NCBI GenBank assembly: GCA_903926285.1
Contig: CAIYIP010000252.1
Span: 1 to 5,197 of the forward strand
Direction of reading: 5' to 3'
Length of the DNA stretch: 5,197 bases
From: an uncultured Gammaproteobacteria bacterium
Lineage (GTDB): Bacteria; Pseudomonadota; Gammaproteobacteria; Pseudomonadales; Pseudohongiellaceae
Under the pieces are notes generated by a model. It did not search any database. It had not been told where the DNA came from and saw only the letters and a program-made list of their open reading frames with translations. Positions 1-5,197 of this stretch are shown one piece after another (the first letter of the stretch is position 1; each line of letters opens with the position of its first letter). A program made the position numbers and the translations under genes.

Positions 1-548
1 CGGCCATTCTGGATACCACTACAACCTTGACCGCCGATGTCGAACAACTCCTGATGGACCAGGACGGGCGCGAACTGCAGGAAAATCGTGTCGAACTCAT
101 TATGGAAAAACCGGCATCCTTCTACTGGGCGATCAAGGCACCGTATGAAGAGTTGATGGTGACCGATGGTTCAGTGATTTGGCGCTACGAGCCAGACCTC
201 GAACAAGTGACCATCCAGGATTTTAATGACGACGTCAACAGAACACCCGTGATGTTGCTCAATGGTAATGCCACGAGTATTGCGGAAGCGTATGAGGTGA
301 GTGCCACGACCATGGACAGCATACGCACGCGTTTTATTCTATTGCCAAAAAAATCGGGTAATCTTTTCGAAAGGCTTAGCCTCACATTCAAGGGTTCGGA
401 TCTGGAAGAGATGCAGTTTGAAGACAGTCTAGGCCAGCAGACCAGCCTGAGTTTCAGGAAGGTGGTGCGCAATGAGGATGTTGACAGTAGCAAGTTTCAT
501 TTCACTGTACCAGATGGCGTAGAAGTCATCGACAATACCCAGGAATAA
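1..548 (+). CDS. lolA: Outer-membrane lipoprotein carrier protein LolA, 5'-partial
   Basis: LolA is the periplasmic chaperone that takes lipoproteins from the inner-membrane LolCDE transporter and hands them to LolB at the outer membrane. The reading frame is open from position 3, so the gene begins left of the window; the TTG at 27 is internal, not a start. The 181 residues present align from about mature residue 8 of E. coli LolA to the end (recalled sequence). Supporting matches are DGRELQE, the KP..FYW segment near 108-125, the TDG..IWRYEPDLEQ segment, TPVMLL, and the C-terminal SKFHFTVPDGVEV. The signal peptide and the first few mature residues are missing. The position of the functionally important E. 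coli Arg43 is Lys here (codon 108-110), a conservative change. The stop TAA lies 34 bases before the rarA ATG, and lolA-rarA adjacency is common in proteobacteria, which supports the call. Confidence 0.93.
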   Translation, partial: AILDTTTTLTADVEQLLMDQDGRELQENRVELIMEKPASFYWAIKAPYEELMVTDGSVIWRYEPDLEQVTIQDFNDDVNRTPVMLLNGNATSIAEAYEVSATTMDSIRTRFILLPKKSGNLFERLSLTFKGSDLEEMQFEDSLGQQTSLSFRKVVRNEDVDSSKFHFTVPDGVEVIDNTQE

Positions 549-571
549 CCAATTCCCTCCCTTAACTTTGC

Positions 572-576
572 AAAGG
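572..576 (+). promoter_or_regulatory. Ribosome binding site of rarA
   Basis: AAAGG sits 6 bases before the ATG at 583, a normal Shine-Dalgarno distance. It decides the rarA start. The alternative in-frame TTG at 568 lies upstream of this site and has no comparable purine tract before it. The site falls inside a small imperfect palindrome, GCAAAGGTTTGC (570-581). Confidence 0.7.
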
Positions 577-582
577 TTTGCC

Positions 583-1929
583 ATGACCCTCGCGTTATTT
601 GAGCAAGAGCAAGGCTATCAGCCGCTCGCTGCCCGCATGCGTCCGCAATCTCTGGAGGGTTATGCAGGGCAGGAACATATCCTTAGTCCTGGCAAACCCT
701 TGTACGAAGCTGTTGTTGCCGGGCTACCTCATTCAATGATTCTCTGGGGCCCACCAGGTACCGGCAAGACCACACTTGCACGCATGATTGCCAAAAGGGC
801 TGATGCGCATATGGAAGTGTTGTCAGCTGTTCTGTCTGGCGTAAAAGACATCCGCCTGGCGCTTGAGCGGGCGAAGGAAGAGCGCGACATGCGACAGCGC
901 AAGACCATTCTGTTTGTTGATGAAGTGCATCGCTTCAACAAGGCACAGCAGGATTCATTTCTTGGCGCTATTGAAGACGGCACCGTTATTTTCATAGGTG
1001 CAACCACCGAGAACCCATCGTTTGAACTCAACAATGCGTTGCTGTCACGCTCACGTGTTTATGTCCTCAAAAGCCTCGATGAAGCCGCCTTGATCCAGAT
1101 CCTTGACCAGACACTGGGAGACAGGGAGCGCGGCCTTGGTACACGCACCATCGTGCTGACGCAGTTGCAGAAATCCCGTTTCGCGATGGCTGCTGACGGT
1201 GACGCTCGCCGCCTGCTCAACTTGCTTGAATTGACGCTGGACCTGCTCACGGTAAATGACAAAGGTGAGGAAGTGCTTGCTGAAGACATGCTCGCGCAGA
1301 TTTTGCAGGGCAATGTGCGCCGCTTCGACAAGGGTGGTGATTCCTTCTACGAACAGATTTCGGTATTGCACAAGGCTGTGCGTGGCAGTTCACCTGATGC
1401 TGCGTTGTACTGGTATTGCCGCATGATCGATGGTGGTTGTGATCCTTTGTACATTGCCCGAAGAGTAGTACGGATGGCGAGTGAAGACATCGGCAATGCT
1501 GATCCGCGTGCGGTAGAAATTGCACTGAGTGCCTGGGATACGCTGGAACGTTTAGGCAGTCCTGAAGGAGAGCTGACACTGGCTCAAGCGATTATTTATC
1601 TGGCCTGTGCACCAAAGAGCAACGCAGTGTACGAAGCGTTCAATACGGCAATGGCTGAAGTCAGGGCAAACCCCGGTTATGAAGTGCCTATGCATTTGCG
1701 CAATGCACCGACCAAGCTACTGAAAAATCTCGACTATGGCCGTGAGTATCGCTACGCCCATAGTGAGCCCGGTGCTTACGCAGCCGGGGAGAATTATTTT
1801 CCTGAACAGCTTAAAGACACACGTTATTATTTTCCGGTTGAACGCGGCATGGAAGATAAAATCCGCCAGAAACTCGCGTATCTGCGTTCACTTGATGACA
1901 CCAGCTCTGTACAACGGTACCACAAATAA
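583..1929 (+). CDS. rarA: Replication-associated recombination protein A (RarA/MgsA), AAA+ ATPase
   Basis: RarA (MgsA; related to eukaryotic WRNIP1/Mgs1) is a cytoplasmic tetrameric AAA+ ATPase of the clamp-loader clade that acts at stalled or gapped replication forks. The protein is 448 residues, against 447 in E. coli, and aligns end to end from memory. Visible motifs are Walker A GPPGTGKT (56-63), Walker B ILFVDE (109-114) followed by HRFNKAQQD, sensor 1 GATTENPSFELN (139-150), a likely arginine finger in LLSRSR (R156), and the sensor 2 region GDARR (206-210). The C-terminal half is the RarA/MgsA tetramerisation region, with SPDAALYW, GGCDPLYIARR, ASEDIGNADPRA, LACAPKSNAVY, LRNAPTKL and EYRYAHSEPGAYAAGE. 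ATG 583 is chosen for its Shine-Dalgarno and because homologues begin about ten residues before QPLAARMRP. The gene is 34 bases after lolA and 44 before crcB. Nothing is missing or broken. Confidence 0.97.
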   Translation: MTLALFEQEQGYQPLAARMRPQSLEGYAGQEHILSPGKPLYEAVVAGLPHSMILWGPPGTGKTTLARMIAKRADAHMEVLSAVLSGVKDIRLALERAKEERDMRQRKTILFVDEVHRFNKAQQDSFLGAIEDGTVIFIGATTENPSFELNNALLSRSRVYVLKSLDEAALIQILDQTLGDRERGLGTRTIVLTQLQKSRFAMAADGDARRLLNLLELTLDLLTVNDKGEEVLAEDMLAQILQGNVRRFDKGGDSFYEQISVLHKAVRGSSPDAALYWYCRMIDGGCDPLYIARRVVRMASEDIGNADPRAVEIALSAWDTLERLGSPEGELTLAQAIIYLACAPKSNAVYEAFNTAMAEVRANPGYEVPMHLRNAPTKLLKNLDYGREYRYAHSEPGAYAAGENYFPEQLKDTRYYFPVERGMEDKIRQKLAYLRSLDDTSSVQRYHK

Positions 1930-1961
1930 ATGGGTTCAACTTTGCTCATAACTGTCAACGT

Positions 1962-1965
1962 AGGA
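1962..1965 (+). promoter_or_regulatory. Ribosome binding site of crcB
   Basis: AGGA lies 8 bases before the ATG at 1974 and 11 bases before the second, adjacent ATG at 1977. The spacing favours 1974 as the start, though the two differ by only one methionine. Confidence 0.6.
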
Positions 1966-1973
1966 ATATCTCC

Positions 1974-2348
1974 ATGATGCAATACACATTCGTTGCTCTC
2001 GGCGGAGCGCTGGGCGCTATGGCCCGCTTCTGGGTATATAATGCGGCAGCTATGTGGGGACAGAAACCAGCTTGGGCGACCTTCGGTATCAATGCGCTGG
2101 GTGCGTTTTTTATCGGCATATTCTTTGTGTTGTTGGCTGAGAGAGGCACGGTACAACCGGAACTGCGCAATTTGATCGTCGTTGGATTTCTAGGTGCATT
2201 CACCACGTATTCAACTTATTCGCTGGATGCTCTGCATCTATTCGAACAGGGTCAACCTGGTGTAGCTGTGATGTATCTGCTGGGTACTATGCTGGTGTGT
2301 TTGCTGGCGACCTGGCTTGGGTTATCACTGACTCGCTATGTAATTTAA
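1974..2348 (+). CDS. crcB: Fluoride-specific ion channel CrcB/Fluc
   Basis: CrcB (Fluc) is a small inner-membrane protein that forms an antiparallel dimer with two fluoride-selective pores and lets toxic cytoplasmic fluoride out. The 124-residue length fits the family (about 110-130). Four hydrophobic segments are visible at roughly residues 4-22, 35-55, 64-88 and 97-119. Family marks are LGGALGAMAR (9-18) with the conserved Arg, INALGAFFIG (39-48) with the pore Asn at 40, and GFLGAFTTYSTYS (71-83) at the TM3 break. The Ser80-Thr81 pair of the polar track is kept, but the two Phe-box phenylalanines (F80 and F83 in Fluc-Ec2) are Tyr79 and Tyr82 here. The gene sits alone between rarA and serS without a second crcB copy. 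I saw no fluoride riboswitch in the 44-base leader, which is too short for a typical one. Function is confident by family; selectivity is not tested. Confidence 0.95.
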   Translation: MMQYTFVALGGALGAMARFWVYNAAAMWGQKPAWATFGINALGAFFIGIFFVLLAERGTVQPELRNLIVVGFLGAFTTYSTYSLDALHLFEQGQPGVAVMYLLGTMLVCLLATWLGLSLTRYVI

Positions 2349-2375
2349 TCAGCATTTAACAAGTAATCTGAAAAC

Positions 2376-2390
2376 CAGGCTCCGAGCCTG
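2376..2390 (+). repeat. Perfect 7+1+7 inverted repeat upstream of serS
   Basis: CAGGCTC-C-GAGCCTG is a perfect palindrome around a single C. As RNA it would fold as a 6-bp GC-rich stem with a 3-base CCG loop. It ends 20 bases before the serS ATG. What follows is CATTGAATGG, with no T-run, so it is not a classical intrinsic terminator. It could be an mRNA processing or stability element, a leader hairpin, or an operator half-site pair; the sequence alone does not decide. Confidence 0.6.
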
Positions 2391-2410
2391 CATTGAATGG
2401 AAACCTCCTT

Positions 2411-3691
2411 ATGTTAGATCCTCGTCTGGTGCGAACCGAGCCCGAAACTGTTGCCCGTTTGCTGCAAAAACGCGGCTTTGTTCTGGATGTCGCCACTGTA
2501 GAAAAACTCGAAGCCCAGCGTAAGTCGCTGCAAGTAGAAACCGAGCAGCTGCAAAATGCGCGTAATACTCGTTCCAAATTTATCGGTAAAGCCAAGGCTG
2601 CTGGCGAGGATATTACTCCGATGCTGGCTGAGGTGGAAAACATGCGCACGCAGATGGAGGAAAAGAAAAGCGCACTGGAAGCAGTGCAAGCCGAGTTCGA
2701 TGCACTCCTGCAGCGCTTGCCTAACATACCGTCAGCGGCGGTACCTGAAGGCAAGGATGAAACGGCAAATGTTGAACTGCGCAAGTGGGGGACTCCCAAA
2801 CAGTTCTCATTCACAGTAAAAGACCACGTAGCAATTGGCGAGAAGAACGGCCAGCTGGATTTTGCCACAGCCGTAAAAATCACCGGATCACGTTTTGCCG
2901 TAATGAAGGGTCAAGTTGCCCAATTACACAGAGCCCTCATCCAGCTCATGCTCGATACGCACACTCGTGAGCATGGCTATGTGGAAGTAAACGTGCCGTA
3001 TCTGGTGAACAAGGAATCGGCGTTTGGCACCGGACAACTACCGAAGTTTGAACAGGACCTCTTCAAGCTCAGTGGTGAACAGGATTACTACCTTATCCCT
3101 ACTGCAGAAGTGCCTGTAACGAATATCGTGCGAGATGAAATTGTGCCGGCGGAACAACTGCCGATAAAGTTTGCCTGCCATTCGCCTTGTTTCCGCAGCG
3201 AGGCCGGGAGCTACGGGAAAGATACGCGCGGCATGATCCGTCAGCATCAGTTCGAAAAGGTAGAACTCGTGCAATTGGTCGCGCCAGCCAATTCTGCAGC
3301 TGCTCATGAAGAGTTAACTCTCCATGCAGAAAAAATCTTGCAGAAACTTGGCCTTCCATACAGGGTAATAATCCTGTGTGGTGGCGACATGGGCTTTTCC
3401 TCAGAAAGAACCTACGATATTGAAGTCTGGTTGCCAGGCCAGAATACCTATCGCGAAATTTCATCCTGCAGCAGTTTTGGTGATTTTCAGGCCCGTCGCA
3501 TGCAGGCGCGCTGGCGCAATCCTGAAACAGGCAAGCCCGAACTGATTCATACCATCAATGGTTCGGGTCTTGCTGTTGGCCGCACCCTGGTTGCGGTGCT
3601 GGAAAATTATCAGAATGAAGACGGCAGCGTGAATGTTCCGGAGGTGCTGCAGCCCTATATGAACGGCGCCAAGCTTATTCTGCAATCCTGA
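2411..3691 (+). CDS. serS: Serine--tRNA ligase (seryl-tRNA synthetase), class IIa
   Basis: SerS charges tRNA-Ser, and tRNA-Sec where present, with serine in the cytoplasm through a seryl-adenylate. The protein is 426 residues, against 430 in E. coli, and begins with the usual MLDP..VR.EP. The N-terminal third (about residues 27-100) is the long two-helix coiled coil that grips the long variable arm of the tRNA, with the RSKFIGKAK turn. The class II core follows: the GTGQLPKFEQDLF segment, the serine-binding TAE loop (231-233), motif 2 CFRSEAGSYGKDTRG (260-274), DMGFSSERTYDIEVW, REISSCSSFGDFQARRMQAR, and motif 3 NGSGLAVGRTL (383-393) with Arg391. ATG 2411 is chosen over the in-frame TTG at 2393 because homologues start exactly at MLDP. 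The Shine-Dalgarno is poor: only GGA at 2399-2401, nine bases upstream, with CCTCCTT between. cysG starts 5 bases after the stop. Confidence 0.98.
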   Translation: MLDPRLVRTEPETVARLLQKRGFVLDVATVEKLEAQRKSLQVETEQLQNARNTRSKFIGKAKAAGEDITPMLAEVENMRTQMEEKKSALEAVQAEFDALLQRLPNIPSAAVPEGKDETANVELRKWGTPKQFSFTVKDHVAIGEKNGQLDFATAVKITGSRFAVMKGQVAQLHRALIQLMLDTHTREHGYVEVNVPYLVNKESAFGTGQLPKFEQDLFKLSGEQDYYLIPTAEVPVTNIVRDEIVPAEQLPIKFACHSPCFRSEAGSYGKDTRGMIRQHQFEKVELVQLVAPANSAAAHEELTLHAEKILQKLGLPYRVIILCGGDMGFSSERTYDIEVWLPGQNTYREISSCSSFGDFQARRMQARWRNPETGKPELIHTINGSGLAVGRTLVAVLENYQNEDGSVNVPEVLQPYMNGAKLILQS

Positions 3692-3696
3692 TCCAT

Positions 3697-5109
3697 ATGG
3701 ACTATCTGCCCATATTCCTTCGCCTGAAACACCAGCGTGCGCTAGTTGTTGGTGGTGGGCATGTCGCCATGCGCAAAGTGCAGATGCTGCTACGTGCGGA
3801 TGCAGAAGTACGGTTGGTCGCTCTGGATGTTCTTTCCGAGTTACAGCAGCTGCTGCAGGGCAATGTTCATGAGGTTGCTCAGCGTGCTTTTACCGAAGCT
3901 GACTTGCTCGGGGTCAAACTTGTTATTGCTGCAACCGACAGTCCCGAAATCAATCTGGCTGTTTACGAAGCTGCGACTTTGCTTAATTTGCCGGTCAATG
4001 TCGTCGACCAGCCGCAGCTCTGCAGTTTTATCTTTCCGTCAATTATTGACCGCTCGCCTGTTGTTGTTGCGGTTTCCAGTGGTGGCAGTTCACCTGTCCT
4101 GGCGCGCTTGTTGCGCGCGCGGCTGGAAACCTATATCCCATCGGCCTATGGGTCTCTTGCCGCGTTGCTCGGGCAGTACAGGCAACTGGCTAAACACAGG
4201 ATTTCTTCAATAACAGTGCGTATGCGCTTCTGGGAACAAATTATCAATGGCCCTGTTGCCGAACTGATGATGAGTGGACAGGAAGAGAGGGCAAAGCTGT
4301 TGCTGGAGCAGAATCTTGAACATGACCAACAAGTCGCAACCGGCGAAGTCTATTTGGTAGGTGCCGGGCCAGGTGATCCCGATCTCTTGACCTTTCGCGC
4401 GCTCCGGCTCATGCAACAGGCCGATGTAGTCTTGTATGACAGGCTCGTTAGCCAACAGATTCTCAATATGACGCGCCAGGATGCTGAGAAAATCCACGTC
4501 GGCAAACAACGCTCCATGCATACCATGCCGCAGGAAGAAATCAGCAACATGCTGGTGACGCTGGCGCTTCAGGGCAAGCGGGTATTGCGGTTGAAAGGGG
4601 GCGATCCTTTTATCTTTGGTCGTGGTGGTGAAGAGATAGAAGAGCTGGCTGCGGCCGGCATTCCTTTCCAGATTGTTCCCGGAATTACTGCGGCTTCTGG
4701 ATGTGCGGCCTATGCAGGAATTCCCCTCACGCACCGCGATTATGCCCAGTCTGTGCGCTTTGTTACGGGGCATCTGAAGAATGAAACCTGCGATCTGGAT
4801 TGGTCGCAATTGGTGCAAAAAGAACAAACGGTCGTCTACTACATGGGACTTGTGAGCTTGCCAGAAATTTGCAGGCAATTGATCGCACATGGTCGTGATC
4901 CAGGTACGCCGATAGCCTTGATTCAGCAGGGCACGACGCCGCAACAGAAAGTCTATACGGGTACTCTTGCCACGATGCCGCAGCTGATAAAGAGCAAAGA
5001 AGTCAAAGCTCCGACGCTGATAATTGTAGGTGAGGTAGTCAATTTGCGAGACAAACTTGCCTGGCGCCAGACCCAGGAAAGTTCAGCAGATGGGCCTGTT
5101 GCCGAATGA
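3697..5109 (+). CDS. cysG: Sirohaem synthase CysG: uroporphyrinogen-III C-methyltransferase / precorrin-2 dehydrogenase / sirohydrochlorin ferrochelatase
   Basis: CysG turns uroporphyrinogen III into sirohaem, the cofactor of assimilatory sulfite and nitrite reductases. It makes two SAM-dependent methylations, an NAD-dependent dehydrogenation and an iron insertion. The protein is 470 residues, against 457 in E. coli. The N-terminal CysG-B half (1 to about 150) shows MDYLPIF, the NAD-binding VVGGGHVAMRK (17-27), the catalytic Asp104 in NVVD, and SSGGSSPVLARLLR with Ser128, the residue phosphorylated in Salmonella CysG. A dimerisation linker follows. The C-terminal SUMT half starts at Val218 with VGAGPGDPDLLT (221-232), Asp248 in YDRLV, Lys270 in VGK, LKGGDPFIFGRGGEE (299-313), VPGITAASG, PLTHRDYAQSVR and YYMGL with Met383. 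These match known catalytic and SAM-binding positions almost number for number. A 13-residue polar tail follows LRDKLAW. The start is 5 bases after serS with no clear Shine-Dalgarno, suggesting translational coupling. Confidence 0.97.
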   Translation: MDYLPIFLRLKHQRALVVGGGHVAMRKVQMLLRADAEVRLVALDVLSELQQLLQGNVHEVAQRAFTEADLLGVKLVIAATDSPEINLAVYEAATLLNLPVNVVDQPQLCSFIFPSIIDRSPVVVAVSSGGSSPVLARLLRARLETYIPSAYGSLAALLGQYRQLAKHRISSITVRMRFWEQIINGPVAELMMSGQEERAKLLLEQNLEHDQQVATGEVYLVGAGPGDPDLLTFRALRLMQQADVVLYDRLVSQQILNMTRQDAEKIHVGKQRSMHTMPQEEISNMLVTLALQGKRVLRLKGGDPFIFGRGGEEIEELAAAGIPFQIVPGITAASGCAAYAGIPLTHRDYAQSVRFVTGHLKNETCDLDWSQLVQKEQTVVYYMGLVSLPEICRQLIAHGRDPGTPIALIQQGTTPQQKVYTGTLATMPQLIKSKEVKAPTLIIVGEVVNLRDKLAWRQTQESSADGPVAE

Positions 5110-5197
5110 TACAAATCCGCAAAGCTACATTTGAAGATGCGCAATTGATTTTCGATTTCATCATGGAGCTTGCCGTATATGAAAAAGATGCACATGA
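5106..5197 (+). CDS. GNAT-family N-acetyltransferase, 3'-partial
   Basis: The ATG overlaps the cysG stop in ATGA (5106-5109), and the frame stays open to the window edge, giving 30 residues. They read MIQIRKATFEDAQLI followed by FDFIMELAVYEKDAH. This is the typical opening of a GNAT acetyltransferase: strand beta-1 with I.RKAT..DA, then helix alpha-1 with I.EL..YEK. The helix resembles diamine (spermidine/spermine-type) acetyltransferases such as human SAT1, which has KELAKYE at the same place. The acetyl-CoA-binding loop (R/Q-x-x-G-x-G/A) lies outside the window, so activity and substrate cannot be judged. Overlap with cysG indicates co-transcription and probably coupled translation; no strong Shine-Dalgarno is visible inside the cysG end. 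Confidence 0.78.
   Translation, partial: MIQIRKATFEDAQLIFDFIMELAVYEKDAH

Noticed and set aside
570..581. GCAAAGGTTTGC palindrome over the rarA ribosome binding site
   Set aside because: The loop would be only two bases, leaving at most a weak 4-bp stem; too unstable to call a regulatory hairpin.
568..582. TTG at 568 as the rarA start
   Set aside because: It would add five residues and has no Shine-Dalgarno; the ATG at 583 has AAAGG at a 6-base distance and fits the family length.
1930..1973. Possible promoter before crcB (TTGCTC with a downstream AATATC)
   Set aside because: The -10 match is poor and would place transcription start at or beyond the crcB start codon.
2319..2369. Possible serS promoter with TAATTT or TAATCT as -10
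   Set aside because: No acceptable -35 hexamer lies at 16-18 bases upstream of either; AT-rich bases alone are not enough.
2393..2410. TTG at 2393 as the serS start
   Set aside because: It would add six residues not seen in homologues, which begin MLDP at the ATG at 2411.
2356..2883. 175-codon open frame on the - strand covering the start of serS
   Set aside because: Its Ser/Cys/Arg-rich translation is the expected mirror of the serS coding frame and matches no family I recognise.
4102..4118. GCGCGC-TTGTT-GCGCGC inverted repeat inside cysG
   Set aside because: It encodes the conserved ARLLRAR segment, so the symmetry is explained by repeated Arg/Ala codons.
4207..4944. 245-codon open frame on the - strand inside cysG
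   Set aside because: It lies wholly antisense to a gene with intact catalytic motifs, its product is rich in scattered Arg/His/Gln/Leu with no family resemblance, and no ribosome binding site precedes it.

Overview
This is an ordinary housekeeping stretch of a bacterial chromosome. Six genes all lie on the + strand and are tightly packed: lolA (5' end missing), rarA, crcB, serS, cysG, and the start of a GNAT-family acetyltransferase that runs off the right edge. The proteins look like those of a Beta- or Gammaproteobacterium with G+C near one half (judged by eye). LolA implies an outer membrane with lipoprotein sorting. CysG is the fused three-activity sirohaem synthase typical of these classes. 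The order lolA-rarA-(crcB)-serS-cysG is one I associate with Pseudomonas-like and related genomes. I cannot place it to genus.

Layout. Positions 1-548 hold the periplasmic lipoprotein carrier LolA, lacking its signal peptide and first few mature residues. After a 34-base gap comes rarA (583-1929), a replication-fork AAA+ ATPase. After 44 bases comes crcB (1974-2348), a small fluoride channel. A 62-base gap follows, with a perfect inverted repeat and a pyrimidine tract just before the next start codon. Then come serS (2411-3691), seryl-tRNA synthetase; cysG (3697-5109) only 5 bases later; and a GNAT gene starting at 5106 whose ATG overlaps the cysG stop in ATGA. No gap exceeds 62 bases. I saw no rRNA, tRNA, mobile element, CRISPR array, origin or convincing terminator.

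Functional links. The genes do not form one pathway: envelope biogenesis, fork maintenance, fluoride export, tRNA charging and sirohaem synthesis are simply neighbours. The spacing suggests read-through transcription across much of the window. Translational coupling is likely for serS-cysG (5-base gap, no clear Shine-Dalgarno) and cysG-GNAT (4-base overlap). Catalytic motifs in RarA, SerS and CysG are intact, and nothing is frameshifted or broken.

I found no new biological system. The points most worth a second look are modest: CrcB has tyrosine at both Phe-box positions; the crcB-serS gap holds a 7+1+7 inverted repeat and, right before the serS ATG, an exact complement of the consensus Shine-Dalgarno; and the acetyltransferase gene overlaps cysG.
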